Shown piece after piece: positions 42,693-52,053 of a DNA stretch of 64,000 bases. The translations under genes and the position numbers were made by a program. Origin of the DNA: JAFAXD01 sp051985675 (GTDB taxonomy: Bacteria > Pseudomonadota > Alphaproteobacteria > Rhizobiales > Xanthobacteraceae). The stretch spans positions 5,406-69,405 of the forward strand of contig JBPYFJ010000041.1 in NCBI GenBank assembly GCA_051985675.1, read 5' to 3'. Positions within the stretch are counted from its first letter, which is position 1, and each line of letters opens with the position of its first letter. The notes below the pieces were generated by a model. That model ran no database searches, had not been told where the DNA came from, and saw nothing but the letters and a program-made list of their open reading frames with translations.

Positions 42693-44496
42693 GGGTCTCC
42701 GTGTGGGGGTCGTGTCCCAGATAGGCTGCGATCACCTGCGGGTCGGCCCGCACCCGATCGGTCGGGCCGTCGGCGATCTTGACGCCGTGATGCATCACCA
42801 CGACGCTGTCGGCGAGCCCCATCACCAGCCGCATGTCGTGCTCGACCAGAAGCACGGTGATGCCGAGCGCGCAGATGCGCAGGATGAGCTCGGCCAGGCG
42901 CTCGGTCTCGGTGTCGTTGAGCCCGGACGCGGGCTCGTCCATCAGCAGGAGCGTCGGCTCGAGCGCTAGCGCGCGCGCGACCTCGACCAGCCGCTGGTGG
43001 CCGAACGGCAGCACGCTCGGACGCACGTCCTCGGCCCCGCGCAAGCCGACGAACGCCAGCGCAGCGCGCGCCGCGCGTTGTGCGTCCGCCTCCTCGCGCG
43101 GCACCTTCGGCAGCCGCGCCGAGATACCGGGCAGCCCCGCCGTCATCAGGCGGTGGCGGCCGCACATCACGTTCTCCAGCACGGTCATGTTGTCGAACAG
43201 CTGCAGGTTCTGGAACGTGCGCCCGATCCCGCGCAACGCGATCTCGTCCGGCATCAGAGTCTCGATCGGTTCCCCCCGGAACCGGACCGTGCCAGCGTCG
43301 AGCGGCTGATAACCGCCGATCAGGTTGAACAGCGTAGTCTTGCCGGCGCCATTCGGTCCGATCAGCGCCGTGATCGACCCCGCTGCCACCGTGAAGCTCA
43401 CGTCGCTCACCGCGCGCAGGCTGCCGAACGCGCGCGCAGCGCCGCGCACCTCGAGCAGCGCGCCACCGGGCGACGGCGCGCTCGTCAGCGCGGCAAGCGC
43501 CGACGGGTCGGGCGTGACCGAGATCGTCCCGGCTCGCCCGCCGCGGCCGACCACGCGATCGAACAGCGCGCTCAGCGCACCCGCGAGGCCGGCCGGAAAC
43601 GCAATCAGCACGACCACGGTCAGCGCACCCATGATCACCGATTCCCAGAGCGGCAACGCGAGACTGCGCAAGAGTTCGCGCAGCCCGGTGATGACGGTCG
43701 CGCCGAGCGCGCCGCCCCAGACCGACGTCAACCCGCCGATGATCACGCCGGTGAGCAGGTTCAGGCTGTAGGCAAAGCCGTAGACGTTGGGGTCCATGGC
43801 GCGCAGATAGTGGGCGCCGAGGCTCCCGGCCGCGCTCGCCATGCCGGCGCTGACCACGAACATCTGCACCTTGTATTTGATCGCGTCGATGCCGACCGAG
43901 CCGGCTGCCATCTCGCTCGCCGCAATGGCCTTCAAGGCACGCCCGATGCGCGAACGGTCGATGTTTAGGCCGATTGCGACGCACGTGAACGCAATCGCCC
44001 ACACCGCGTAGTAGAACGCCGTGTCGTTGGTGAGCGAGATCCCGAAGACCGAGAACTTGGGGACCCCCTGGGTCCCGAGCGCGCCGCCGGCGAAATCCGA
44101 CTCGATCGCCAGCACGATGAAGATGAACTGCATCGCGAGCGACGCCATCGCGAGCACGAAGCCGCGCAGCTTCATGATCGGCCAGCCGATCACCCAGGCG
44201 ATCGCCATTGAGAGCACGATACCGGCGAGCAGCGCCACGAACGGATCGATGTGATAGCGCGTGCTCAGGATCGCGTTGACGTAACCGCCGACCATGAGAA
44301 AGCCGGCCTGCCCGAACGCAAGCTGATGCGCGTAGCCGATCAGCAGCACGAACCCGACGGTGCCGGCCGCCATGGCGCCGGCGATGATCCCGACGCCCAC
44401 CGGATAGTTGCCCGGGTAGATCAATGGATAAACGATCACCGGGATCGCGAATCCAGCCAGCGCCAGGGTCCGTTTCAGGCGCGCGCGATCGGTCAT
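42670..44496 (-). CDS. Fused ABC permease-ATPase (LivM-LivG)
   Basis: A 608-residue fusion. Residues 1-310 are a LivM permease: about nine helices with YAHQLAFGQAGFLMVGGYVN, IGRALKAIAASEMAAGSVGID, and GVIIGGLTSVWGGALGA. A linker of about 35 residues (TPDPSALAALTSAPSPGG) leads to a LivG ATPase: GPNGAGKTTLFNLIGG, RGIGRTFQNLQLFDNMTVLEN, VLPFGHQRLVEVARALAL, LLLMDEPASGLND. Its ATG overlaps the stop of livH by one base (TGATG at 44494-44498). Fusion fixes permease and ATPase in one chain, so stoichiometry with LivH/LivF must still be one each. Confidence 0.9.
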   Translation of the reverse strand: MTDRARLKRTLALAGFAIPVIVYPLIYPGNYPVGVGIIAGAMAAGTVGFVLLIGYAHQLAFGQAGFLMVGGYVNAILSTRYHIDPFVALLAGIVLSMAIAWVIGWPIMKLRGFVLAMASLAMQFIFIVLAIESDFAGGALGTQGVPKFSVFGISLTNDTAFYYAVWAIAFTCVAIGLNIDRSRIGRALKAIAASEMAAGSVGIDAIKYKVQMFVVSAGMASAAGSLGAHYLRAMDPNVYGFAYSLNLLTGVIIGGLTSVWGGALGATVITGLRELLRSLALPLWESVIMGALTVVVLIAFPAGLAGALSALFDRVVGRGGRAGTISVTPDPSALAALTSAPSPGGALLEVRGAARAFGSLRAVSDVSFTVAAGSITALIGPNGAGKTTLFNLIGGYQPLDAGTVRFRGEPIETLMPDEIALRGIGRTFQNLQLFDNMTVLENVMCGRHRLMTAGLPGISARLPKVPREEADAQRAARAALAFVGLRGAEDVRPSVLPFGHQRLVEVARALALEPTLLLMDEPASGLNDTETERLAELILRICALGITVLLVEHDMRLVMGLADSVVVMHHGVKIADGPTDRVRADPQVIAAYLGHDPHTETHERVAGA

Positions 44497-45386
44497 CACT
44501 CGCCCGTGTTGCCGACAAGCGCAGCGCGGCCGAACAGAAAGACCCCGCCGCGCACAAGCAGGTAGGCGATCAGCACCCCGTAGACGATCGCGTCCTTGTA
44601 ACCGGACGATACGTAACCGGCGGCCAGCGATTCGACGACGCCGATGCCGAGGCCGCCGAGCACCGCGATCACCGGGTTGCGCATTCCGCCCAGGATGGCG
44701 CCGATGAATCCCTTGAGACCGTAAGAGACGCCGGCGTCCCAGGTGGCAAGCACAATCGGCGTGATCACCACGCCGGCGAGCGCCCCGGCGGCCCCCGCCA
44801 GCGAAAAAACCAACAGGGTCAGACGCTCGGCATCGATCCCCATCAACCGTGCCGCGCGCAGGTTGATGGAGCAGGCCCGCACCGCGCGCCCGACGTCGGT
44901 GAACTTGAGAAACCAGAAGGTTGCCGCGAGCAGCGCCGCGGTCGCCGCCCACACCCACAGACTCTGGATCGGCAGCACCGCGCCGAACAGCGAGATCGTG
45001 CCCTCCCCGGTGAAACCGGGCAGGAACAGCGGGTCCTTGCCGAACAGGATCAGCGCGATCCCTCGCAGCACCACGGCGACGCCGAGCGTGATGGTGATGC
45101 GGATGAAGTGCGGCGTATCGCGCACCGGGGCGAGCGTCAGCCGCTCCTGCGCGGCCGCAACGACGGCGCCGACAACCGTCGCAATCACGATCGCCGGCAC
45201 CATCGGCATGCCGCCGGCCACGAGCGCCGCGGCGACGACCCCGCCCAGCATGACGAACTCGCCCTGCGCGAAATTCACCACGCCGGACACGTTGGCGGTC
45301 AGAACGAAGCCGAGCGCCACCAGTGCATAGACGCACCCCGTCGTGAGCCCGGGCAGGAACAGCTGGAAGAAGACCGCGAGGTCCAT
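44496..45386 (-). CDS. livH: Branched-chain amino acid-type ABC permease LivH
   Basis: A 296-residue permease with about eight helices. Family segments: LFLPGLTTGCVYALVALGFVLT, VVNFAQGEFVMLGGVVAA, LMGIDAERLTLLVFSLAGAAGALAGV, LGGMRNPVIAVLGGLGIGVVESLAAGY. It pairs with the LivM half of the fused gene downstream to form the channel. Nineteen bases separate it from the binding-protein gene upstream, so it belongs to the same operon. Confidence 0.92.
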   Translation of the reverse strand: MDLAVFFQLFLPGLTTGCVYALVALGFVLTANVSGVVNFAQGEFVMLGGVVAAALVAGGMPMVPAIVIATVVGAVVAAAQERLTLAPVRDTPHFIRITITLGVAVVLRGIALILFGKDPLFLPGFTGEGTISLFGAVLPIQSLWVWAATAALLAATFWFLKFTDVGRAVRACSINLRAARLMGIDAERLTLLVFSLAGAAGALAGVVITPIVLATWDAGVSYGLKGFIGAILGGMRNPVIAVLGGLGIGVVESLAAGYVSSGYKDAIVYGVLIAYLLVRGGVFLFGRAALVGNTGE

Positions 45387-45405
45387 CGTGCCGTCCGGCG
45401 GCGCC

Positions 45406-46530
45406 CTACTGCGCCAGCACCGGCACGCCCTTCTCCAGCCGGCCCATGCCGATCGACTCGAAGTTCTGGCCGGTGTGGTCTTCCGGCGTGTAGGTAACCG
45501 GGCCGTTGAGCGCCGGCAACCCCTTGATCTTGTCGAGCGCGTCGCGAATGCCCTGGCGCGTGCCGTCCGAATTCTTAACGCCGGCTTCGGTGATCAGCCC
45601 CACGTCGAAGCCGAACGTGTTGTAGTAGACCGCGTTGCGGCCGAGCCCCTTTTCGAGTTCGGCGTAGAACTTGGCGGTATCGCCACCGACCTTGGTGCCG
45701 AAGGTGCCGAGCTGAATCGGGACGATGAGGCCGTCCGCCACGTCAGCGCCACCGATGCCCTCGAAGAACGGTTTTGCGACCACCGACTGGCCCATGATCA
45801 GCGGCACGTTCAGACCGAGCTGCTTGATCTGCTTGAACGTCAGGATCGCGGCGCGGCCCGAAGCCCCGTCGTAGAGCACGTCCGGATTGGCAGCCCGGAT
45901 GCGGGTGAGCTGCGCGTTGAAATTGGTGTCCTCGACGCCGAGTGTCTCGACCGCGACCAGATCGATGCCGTATTCGGGCGCGAATTTCTTCATATTGGCG
46001 ATTTCGCTTTGGCCGAATGCGTCGTTCGGCTCGAGCATGGCAAGGCGCTTGTAGCCCTTCTGCTTCACATATTGCGCAAGGCGCGTCATGAAATCGCGTG
46101 TCGCTGGAGCCACCTTGAACAGATACGGATCCGCCGGCGTGCCGAGCGCGTCGGCGGCGCCGCCCGATATGATTGGAACCTTGAATTCGGAGGCGAGCGT
46201 TTTCACCGCCATCGCGGAGCTCGACGGAACGAACAGATAGATCAGCCGAATATCGGGATCACCGGCGAGGCGGCGGAACGCGTTTGCCGCGTTGACGCCG
46301 TTGGTCTCATCATCAAGCGTGGTGAGCGCGATCTTCTTGCCGGGCAGACCACGCACCTTCATCCAGGTATCGAGGCCGTCGACCGTATCGCGTGCCGGAC
46401 CAGCGAACCCGCCGGTCAGCGACTCGACGACGCCGATCTTGAAGTCCTGCTGCGCACCGGCGGTCGTGGGGATGGCGCATGCGAGCGCGATCGCGCCGAT
46501 TAAACCAAGCCATACTCTTGCGATGGACAC
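45406..46530 (-). CDS. Liv-type periplasmic substrate-binding protein
   Basis: A 374-residue receptor of the type 1 periplasmic-binding fold. Signal peptide VWLGLIGAIALACAIPTTAGAQ, then FKIGVVESLTGGFAGPARDTVDG, VPIISGGAADALGTPADPYLF and AMLEPNDAFGQSEIANMKK. The start is GTG 46530: GGGGAGG is seven bases upstream, and the ATG at 46593 has no such site. First gene of the operon livK-livH-livMG-livF. The neighbouring FAD monooxygenase and VOC genes on the same strand hint at an aromatic ligand; that is inference. Confidence 0.88.
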   Translation of the reverse strand: MSIARVWLGLIGAIALACAIPTTAGAQQDFKIGVVESLTGGFAGPARDTVDGLDTWMKVRGLPGKKIALTTLDDETNGVNAANAFRRLAGDPDIRLIYLFVPSSSAMAVKTLASEFKVPIISGGAADALGTPADPYLFKVAPATRDFMTRLAQYVKQKGYKRLAMLEPNDAFGQSEIANMKKFAPEYGIDLVAVETLGVEDTNFNAQLTRIRAANPDVLYDGASGRAAILTFKQIKQLGLNVPLIMGQSVVAKPFFEGIGGADVADGLIVPIQLGTFGTKVGGDTAKFYAELEKGLGRNAVYYNTFGFDVGLITEAGVKNSDGTRQGIRDALDKIKGLPALNGPVTYTPEDHTGQNFESIGMGRLEKGVPVLAQ

Positions 46531-46678
46531 TGTTGTTCCTCCCCTGGCGCGACGTTGCGCGTGGCGGTTATCTTGCTTTTGGTAGATTTTCATCGGCCAC
46601 CCCGAAAAGCCCGCGCGGCGCGAGCTTCCGGGATGAAGTCCTTGATTGCGATCGCGCGGACGTGCGCAGCCGCGAGGC

Positions 46679-47248
46679 TTAAGCGGTTATTCCGTGCCGG
46701 TCATGATTGTTGGTGCGATGGTCGCCGGCGAGCCAGCGCTTGAGCTCGGAATGGCAATCCTTGCGGCGCATGGCGTTGATCTGCTCCACGTCGGGGGCGT
46801 CGATCGTGAACTCGACCTTGAGACCATCCGGGCTCGCGGTATAGATCGACTTGCAATAGCCGTGATCGGTCTCGCGGAACGGCAAGCCCGCCGACTTCAC
46901 GCGGTTCGCGATTTCATCATAGGTCGTGTGGTCGACCAGCATCGCGAAATGCTGACCCTGCTCCGGACGTACGGCCTTGAGCGCCTCGTACACATCGTCG
47001 TCGGCATATTGGAAGAACGCCAAGGCGCCGCCGTCGGCGAGTTCGTAGAACGTGTGGCAATAGTCGATATCGCGGCCGACCGATGCGTTATAGGCGCGCT
47101 CGCACCACGTTGCGGTCAGCGGGATGCCGATCACGTCCTCCCAAAACTGGCGGTTCGCCTCGTGGTCTTTGATCACGAACGCATAGTGATGCAGCCGCTT
47201 GGGTAGTTTAGCGAGCGGCTTGGCCGCCGGCTTGGCATGGACGTTCAT
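46679..47248 (-). CDS. VOC-family (glyoxalase/extradiol dioxygenase fold) protein
   Basis: A 189-residue VOC protein. LHHYAFVIKDHEANRQFWEDV, GIPLTATW, GQHFAMLVDHTTYDEIANR and SPDGLKVEFTIDAPD give the two beta-alpha-beta repeats; metal ligands would be His in LHHYAF, His in GQHFAM and Glu in KVEFT. It may be an extradiol dioxygenase, an isomerase or a resistance protein. Start at ATG 47248, five bases after GGAGG. It follows the FAD monooxygenase by 11 bases, so both are cotranscribed and a hydroxylation plus ring-opening pair is plausible. Confidence 0.83.
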   Translation of the reverse strand: MNVHAKPAAKPLAKLPKRLHHYAFVIKDHEANRQFWEDVIGIPLTATWCERAYNASVGRDIDYCHTFYELADGGALAFFQYADDDVYEALKAVRPEQGQHFAMLVDHTTYDEIANRVKSAGLPFRETDHGYCKSIYTASPDGLKVEFTIDAPDVEQINAMRRKDCHSELKRWLAGDHRTNNHDRHGITA

Positions 47249-47259
47249 CGGCTCCTCCA

Positions 47260-48945
47260 TCAATCGGTATTTGCGGGCATTTTAGGCCGATTTCGATTTT
47301 GCTCCAACCAACTTGCGGACGAATGCGGAGCTCGCATGCCGGCGCCGCGCACCTGATCGATCAGCCCATCAGGGTCGGTGGGCAGCTGATCGGAACGCCA
47401 GGCGACGTGCCCGTCCGGGCGAACCAGGACGAGCTTGCGCTCGTAGAGACGCGCGACCTCAGGGTCGCGGATCGCCACGATCTCGAGCGGCAGGCGGCAA
47501 CGGGCGGCCGCGGATGCGAGGCCGTCCGCTTCCGGAGCATCGGATCCCAACCGCAGCAGCGTGAACGTGCGTCCGAACAGATCGAGGGTCGAACGGCCGT
47601 CGCCGAGCCAGGCATGGGGCGCGCGGCATCCCGGATGGCTGGTCTGAGTGTAGATGCGCGTATCTTCCGGATCCGGCGGCGGCGGACCGTCCGCGACGAT
47701 GATCGGTGAGCCCGCATAGCAGTAGCCGAGGTGGGTGTGCAGCGGGTTATCCCAGGCGAGCGCGTTGCTTGACGCCAGCCTGCGCCCGAGCTCGGCACGC
47801 ACACGTTCGCCCTCGGGCGTCTCATCGGTGACATGCGGCACCGGCTTGCGTGAGCCATAGCGCTCGAAGTTGCGCATCGCCTCGTCACATTGGCGGATAC
47901 CGACCGGCCGCCGCTCGAGCTCGTAGCTCTCAAGCAGGTGCGGCCCGCCCCAGCCGTGGTGAACGGCGGCGAGCTTCCAGCCCAGATCGACCGCGTCGCC
48001 GATGCCGGTGTTCATTCCAAGCCCGCCGTTCGGTGGCATCACGTGGGCCGCGTCCCCGGCCAGAAAGACACGGCCTCGACCATAGCGGTCGGCCACCATG
48101 CGGCGACGCACCCAGTGCCCAACCTTGAGAATTTTGAACGCGACGTCACCGCCGATCGCGCGGCGGACCTCCTGGGCGGCATCGACCGCCTCGGGATCCA
48201 TGTCGGCCTCGCCATGAATCATCAACCGCCAGCGCTCGGTACCGTCGGCGGGCGTCAGGCTGGCCCACGCCCCCTCATCGCCGATGATCACGTAGCGTCC
48301 GGCCTTGCCTTTGTCGTGCGCCTCCCACAGCGCCGGCGCGCTGAACATCACATTGACCGAGCGATTGATGATCGAAATGCCGTGGACCTCGATGCCGAGT
48401 TCGCGTCGCACCGTGCTGGCAAAGCCGTCGCAGCCGACCAGGTAACGGGCCTCCACACGCTCGCGCGCGCCGGTCACCTCGTCGATCAAATCCGCAACAA
48501 CCCCATCGCCGGTCTCGTGAAGGCCCGCGAGCCGGCAGCGGTAGCGCAACGTGACGTCCGGATAGGCGCGCGCGGCCTGCGCCAGGATCGGATCGAAGAC
48601 GAACTGCGGGCAATGGGCGAAGCGTTCCGGGCTCGAGGGAAACGACGCGACGTCGCGCATCGGCGGCATCGCGATGCGGCCGAGCTCGTGGCCGTTTAGG
48701 CCGGTGACGAACACGTTGTCGAACGGAAAATCTTCCGGGAAGCCCCAGTGCTTGACGCGCTCCGCGATGCCCCAGCGGCGGCAGAACTCCACCGTGCGGA
48801 TGCCGGTTGCAAACATCTTGGCGTCGACGACCTCGCCGTCGCCCTGCTCGACCAGAAGGCAGGGGACCCCGCGCCAGCCGAGATCGAGCGCAAGCGCCAG
48901 GCCAACCGGCCCGCCGCCGACGATGAGAACCGGCACCTCCGACAT
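47260..48945 (-). CDS. FAD-dependent aromatic hydroxylase (PheA/TfdB-type)
   Basis: A 561-residue flavoprotein monooxygenase. FAD motif 1 VPVLIVGGGPVGLALALDLG, the DG motif YLVGCDGFASTVRRELG, and GD motif RVFLAGDAAHVMPPNGGLGMNTGIGDAVDLGWKLA are all intact. The C-terminal thioredoxin-like domain (TLDLFGRTFTLLRLG, LVRPDGHVAWRSDQLP) places it with phenol and chlorophenol hydroxylases and polyketide hydroxylases. It uses NAD(P)H and O2 to add a hydroxyl to an aromatic ring. The VOC gene follows after 11 bases; the Liv operon lies further downstream. Confidence 0.9.
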   Translation of the reverse strand: MSEVPVLIVGGGPVGLALALDLGWRGVPCLLVEQGDGEVVDAKMFATGIRTVEFCRRWGIAERVKHWGFPEDFPFDNVFVTGLNGHELGRIAMPPMRDVASFPSSPERFAHCPQFVFDPILAQAARAYPDVTLRYRCRLAGLHETGDGVVADLIDEVTGARERVEARYLVGCDGFASTVRRELGIEVHGISIINRSVNVMFSAPALWEAHDKGKAGRYVIIGDEGAWASLTPADGTERWRLMIHGEADMDPEAVDAAQEVRRAIGGDVAFKILKVGHWVRRRMVADRYGRGRVFLAGDAAHVMPPNGGLGMNTGIGDAVDLGWKLAAVHHGWGGPHLLESYELERRPVGIRQCDEAMRNFERYGSRKPVPHVTDETPEGERVRAELGRRLASSNALAWDNPLHTHLGYCYAGSPIIVADGPPPPDPEDTRIYTQTSHPGCRAPHAWLGDGRSTLDLFGRTFTLLRLGSDAPEADGLASAAARCRLPLEIVAIRDPEVARLYERKLVLVRPDGHVAWRSDQLPTDPDGLIDQVRGAGMRAPHSSASWLEQNRNRPKMPANTD

Positions 48946-49006
48946 AATCGCACCTTGGCGCCCTCCAGTCGCCCGATCCGGGTGGAGGGCGTAGCGAAAA
49001 AGCCTG

Positions 49007-49444
49007 CTACTTCAGGTTCAGCGGCGACCCGTCGAGGTCTTCGGCGCGCTCGACGCTGATCGTCACCGCAAAGCCTTTCTTGTCCGGGTCACGATCCTTC
49101 TCGGGTTGGATCAGCTTTTCCCACACTTCCTCATAGACGGGACCGGACTTGTGAACCTTCGCGGTGCCGTAGAAGCGCGCGATGCCGCCCTTGGGCAGCA
49201 TGCCGGACTCGCGCAGCTTGGGATTGCGGAAGTACACGGTGAGTTTGGTGCCGTCCTGGAGCGCCGCGTTGGTGGTTCCCTTGCCGCGCTCCCACAACGC
49301 CAAATGCGTATCGTCAAGCACCATGGTGCTGCCGCGAGGGGTGACCTGCGCGAAGCCGCTCGGCAGCACGCTTGCGACCAGGCAGGGATTTGCCGGGAAC
49401 GCGGAATTGATGTGTTCATGCAGTGGCTTTGGAATGCTGACCAA
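49007..49444 (-). CDS. Pyridoxamine phosphate oxidase-like FMN-binding protein
   Basis: A 145-residue split-barrel flavin protein. ANPCLVASVLPSGFAQVTPRGSTM, LALWERGKGTTNAALQDG and RFYGTAKVHKSG are characteristic of the PPOX/FMN-binding group. The start is probably TTG 49444: AAGGAG lies six bases ahead, and the upstream extension lacks similarity. FMN or F420 may be the cofactor. Downstream of the FAD hydroxylase in gene order it is upstream on the minus strand, and might supply redox support, but that is speculative. Confidence 0.78.
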   Translation of the reverse strand: MVSIPKPLHEHINSAFPANPCLVASVLPSGFAQVTPRGSTMVLDDTHLALWERGKGTTNAALQDGTKLTVYFRNPKLRESGMLPKGGIARFYGTAKVHKSGPVYEEVWEKLIQPEKDRDPDKKGFAVTISVERAEDLDGSPLNLK

Positions 49445-49581
49445 GAGACGCTCCTTCTTCAGGCAGGCTGGATTGATAGGGTGATCAGCCGCGCCGTCCA
49501 ATAGCCCGGCGATCATAGAACTTATGGCGATCGGGCATGGACCGCCGGCGCACCGCGCGAAACAGAGCCGCGGGTCGGACT

Positions 49582-50589
49582 CTACTTGGCGCGCTTGGCT
49601 CCTTCGTTCACATAACTCAGATCGAAGTAGGGTTTCACGTCCATCTTCGCTTTCAGGAATCCCAGATCCTGCTGGACGTCGATGCTGCGCTGGAAGGCGT
49701 CGATGTCGGGAAGCATGTCTGGATCACGATAGAGGTCTTTGTTGGTGTACATCCACCCGGAAAACGCCGATGCCGGCAACTTGCTCACCCGTTCCGCGAT
49801 CTGCATCAACTCGTCACGATTTTTCGGATCCATCAGGTAATGGAGCGAAAGTACCGAGTCTTCCATGAAATCGGCCATGGCCGCCTTGTTTTGCTGCAAG
49901 AAGCCGTCGCGCGCAGCCCAGACGATGAACTCCGACCGTCCGATCGCGTCCTTCACCGTGAACAACGTTCTGCCGATCGCCAGCAGTTCGGGATTAATCG
50001 AAAACGGAAGCACCGCTGAGATCAGATCGGCCTTCCTTTCTGCGAGCATGGCCCGCATGTTCGGGAAGCCCACTTCGACGACGTTGTAGTCGCGCTTGTC
50101 CTGCAGGCCGTGCTTCTTGAGCATGGCGCGCATCGCGATATCGACCGCGGCCCCGGCGCCGACTGTGGCGGCAACCTTGCCCTTGAGGTCCTCGACCTTG
50201 TTGATAGGCGAATCCTTGAGGACCACGAACGGCGAGGTGTAGTACCCGTCCACACCTTCCTGGGCCTCGTCCGCTATGACGCGCAAATCCTGCAGGTTGG
50301 CGTTCTGGACCGCAAGCGCGAATGAGGAATAGGCGAGCAGCGCGATGTCGATCTCGTTCGTCGCCAACGCGGTGATCATTGGCGGCGTACCCTGGAAACG
50401 GACTAAATCGATGTCGTAGCTCTTGCCCTTGTGGCGAAGGATCGAAGGTTTTTCGTACAGAATTGTCGGCGAGTTTGCGACCGGCACGACCCAGGCGATC
50501 CGAATCTTGACCGGCTGCTGGGCATGCGCCACGGGAGCTCCAAACCACACGCCCGTCACAGCTGCCAGCACCAATGCTGCAAACCGCAT
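49582..50589 (-). CDS. Nitrate/taurine-type ABC substrate-binding protein
   Basis: A 335-residue receptor of the SsuA/TauA/THI5 group. Signal peptide 1-23 (LVLAAVTGVWFGAPVAHAQ), then PVKIRIAWVVPVANSPTILYE, PPMITALATNEIDIALLAYSSFA, KVEDLKGKVAATVGAGAAVDIA, and PNMRAMLAERKADLISAVLPF. GGGGAGG precedes ATG 50589. Although separated by a small opposite-strand gene, it likely serves the ATPase/permease run at 51208-53590 on the same strand. Ligand unknown (sulfonate, nitrile, nitrate or aromatic acids are typical). Confidence 0.87.
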   Translation of the reverse strand: MRFAALVLAAVTGVWFGAPVAHAQQPVKIRIAWVVPVANSPTILYEKPSILRHKGKSYDIDLVRFQGTPPMITALATNEIDIALLAYSSFALAVQNANLQDLRVIADEAQEGVDGYYTSPFVVLKDSPINKVEDLKGKVAATVGAGAAVDIAMRAMLKKHGLQDKRDYNVVEVGFPNMRAMLAERKADLISAVLPFSINPELLAIGRTLFTVKDAIGRSEFIVWAARDGFLQQNKAAMADFMEDSVLSLHYLMDPKNRDELMQIAERVSKLPASAFSGWMYTNKDLYRDPDMLPDIDAFQRSIDVQQDLGFLKAKMDVKPYFDLSYVNEGAKRAK

Positions 50590-50842
50590 TCTGCTCCTCC
50601 CCTGGGGTTGTAGGACGCTGAATCTGCGCGTTTTGTCTCCGCGCTTGCGTCGGCGCGATTTCAGGGACCTGCCGGCACGTTGTCAAGCGCGCCATCACGG
50701 GCTATCGGCTGCTGCGCTGCAATAGGAGCGTCGACTGAATCTAAACAATAGCTAAACACAGCTTTCATATTCCTGACACGGTGATTGTGGGAACTGTTTT
50801 GGGGGGTTTAGACTCAAAAGTCGCGGAAAGGAGAAAGGTCCA

Positions 50843-51088
50843 ATGCGCAAACTCAAGATCGCCCTTGTCGCTGCAACCGTCCTTGGCGGTGCAGGCCTCG
50901 TGGCACCCGCCGCATCCGCCATGCCGATGAGCGGCTTGGCCACCGCAACCGATCAGCCTGCAGGCGATGTGCAAAACGTCGCCTGGGTGTGCGGCCCCTA
51001 TCGCTGCTGGTGGCGCCCAAACTATTGGGGTTGGGGCCCTCGCCGCTGGTGGGGCCCGCGCTGGGGCTGGGGCTGGCGCCGCTGGTAG
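50843..51088 (+). CDS. Small exported Trp/Gly/Arg-rich protein
   Basis: An 81-residue protein with a signal peptide (residues 1-26, IALVAATVLGGAGLVAPAASA) and a mature part ending in a very aromatic, basic stretch: VCGPYRCWWRPNYWGWGP and RRWWGPRWGWGWRRW. The two cysteines (CGPYRC) could form a disulfide. Such Trp/Arg/Gly tails recur in small exported proteins of rhizobia; the role is unknown. AAAGGAG lies about nine bases before the ATG. It is inserted, on the opposite strand, between the transporter operon and its likely binding protein. Confidence 0.7.
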   Translation: MRKLKIALVAATVLGGAGLVAPAASAMPMSGLATATDQPAGDVQNVAWVCGPYRCWWRPNYWGWGPRRWWGPRWGWGWRRW

Positions 51089-51207
51089 CCCACCCACGCC
51101 GTGGAGATTGGCGGGTGGGCAAGATCAGCCCGCCCGCGTCGTTTGGCTAACGCGGCAAGACCCAAAAAGAAGGCTCGCTTTCGTACCGAAGCGGCCCGTC
51201 CGCCGCG

Positions 51208-52053
51208 CTACACCGTGGCCGGTTCAAGTGCTTCCGGATGCCAGACGAGGAGCCGGGCCCGCAGCACGGCCATCAGCTTGACCAGCACATAGCCCACCAC
51301 CGCGATCTCAATGATGCCCGCGAACACGCCGAGCGAGTCGGCAAAGCGCGAGGCAGTCTGCATGCTCGCACCGATGCCGTAGCCGCCCATGGCCATTTCG
51401 GTGAGCACGCCGACGATCAACGCGATCGGAAGTGCCACCTGCAACCCCGTGAAAATCTGCGGCAACGCTGCCGGCAGCATGACCTCCCAGGTGAGCGCAC
51501 GCTCGCTCGTGCCGAGATTACGCGCCGACCAGATCAGCTCCTTCTCGACGCCATAGACCCCGACGACGGTCGCGGTCACGACCGGGAAGATCGAGTTGAA
51601 TACGATCATGGTGATCTTGGAGACGTCAAAAAATCCGAGCCACAACACGATGATCGGGAGGAACGCAATTTTCGGAATCGGGAAACCGACCGAGATGATC
51701 GGGTCGAAGAACCAATAGAACGATCGCATGCGCGCCATCGCGAGCCCGAGCGCGATCCCGGCGACGGCTGAGATGAAAAAGCCGGCGAGCGCGCGCCAGA
51801 GCGTAAGCCCCATGGCCACCGGCAGTTCGCCGGACGCCGTGTCGGTTGCAATCCGTTCGAGCACTGAGCTGAATTGAGGCAGCATGAACGGGGTGACCGC
51901 TCCGCTGCGCGCAAATACTTCCCACGCGATCAGCAGTACGATCACAGGCGACCAGCCCACGAGACCGCGCGCACAGCTACGCAAACCGGTCCAAACGCGC
52001 GCCAGTTTCAGCCGATCCGGGCTGCGCGCAAGCGTGTCGTCTATTCGCGCCAT
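51208..52053 (-). CDS. ABC permease (SsuC/TauC type)
   Basis: A 281-residue permease with six helices and the EAA loop NLGTSERALTWEVMLPAALPQIF. Also VGWSPVIVLLIAWEVFARSG, AGIALGLAMARMR and FIPVVTATVVGV-like FPVVTATVVGVYGVEKE. The start overlaps the end of the upstream permease gene (52041-52053). It differs clearly from that first permease, so the transporter likely has a heterodimeric membrane channel. Confidence 0.88.
   Translation of the reverse strand: MARIDDTLARSPDRLKLARVWTGLRSCARGLVGWSPVIVLLIAWEVFARSGAVTPFMLPQFSSVLERIATDTASGELPVAMGLTLWRALAGFFISAVAGIALGLAMARMRSFYWFFDPIISVGFPIPKIAFLPIIVLWLGFFDVSKITMIVFNSIFPVVTATVVGVYGVEKELIWSARNLGTSERALTWEVMLPAALPQIFTGLQVALPIALIVGVLTEMAMGGYGIGASMQTASRFADSLGVFAGIIEIAVVGYVLVKLMAVLRARLLVWHPEALEPATV

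Noticed and set aside
50790..50842. GGAAC...-type extracytoplasmic sigma promoter before the Trp-rich protein
   Set aside because: GGAAC is present but the expected CGTT at the right spacing is not.
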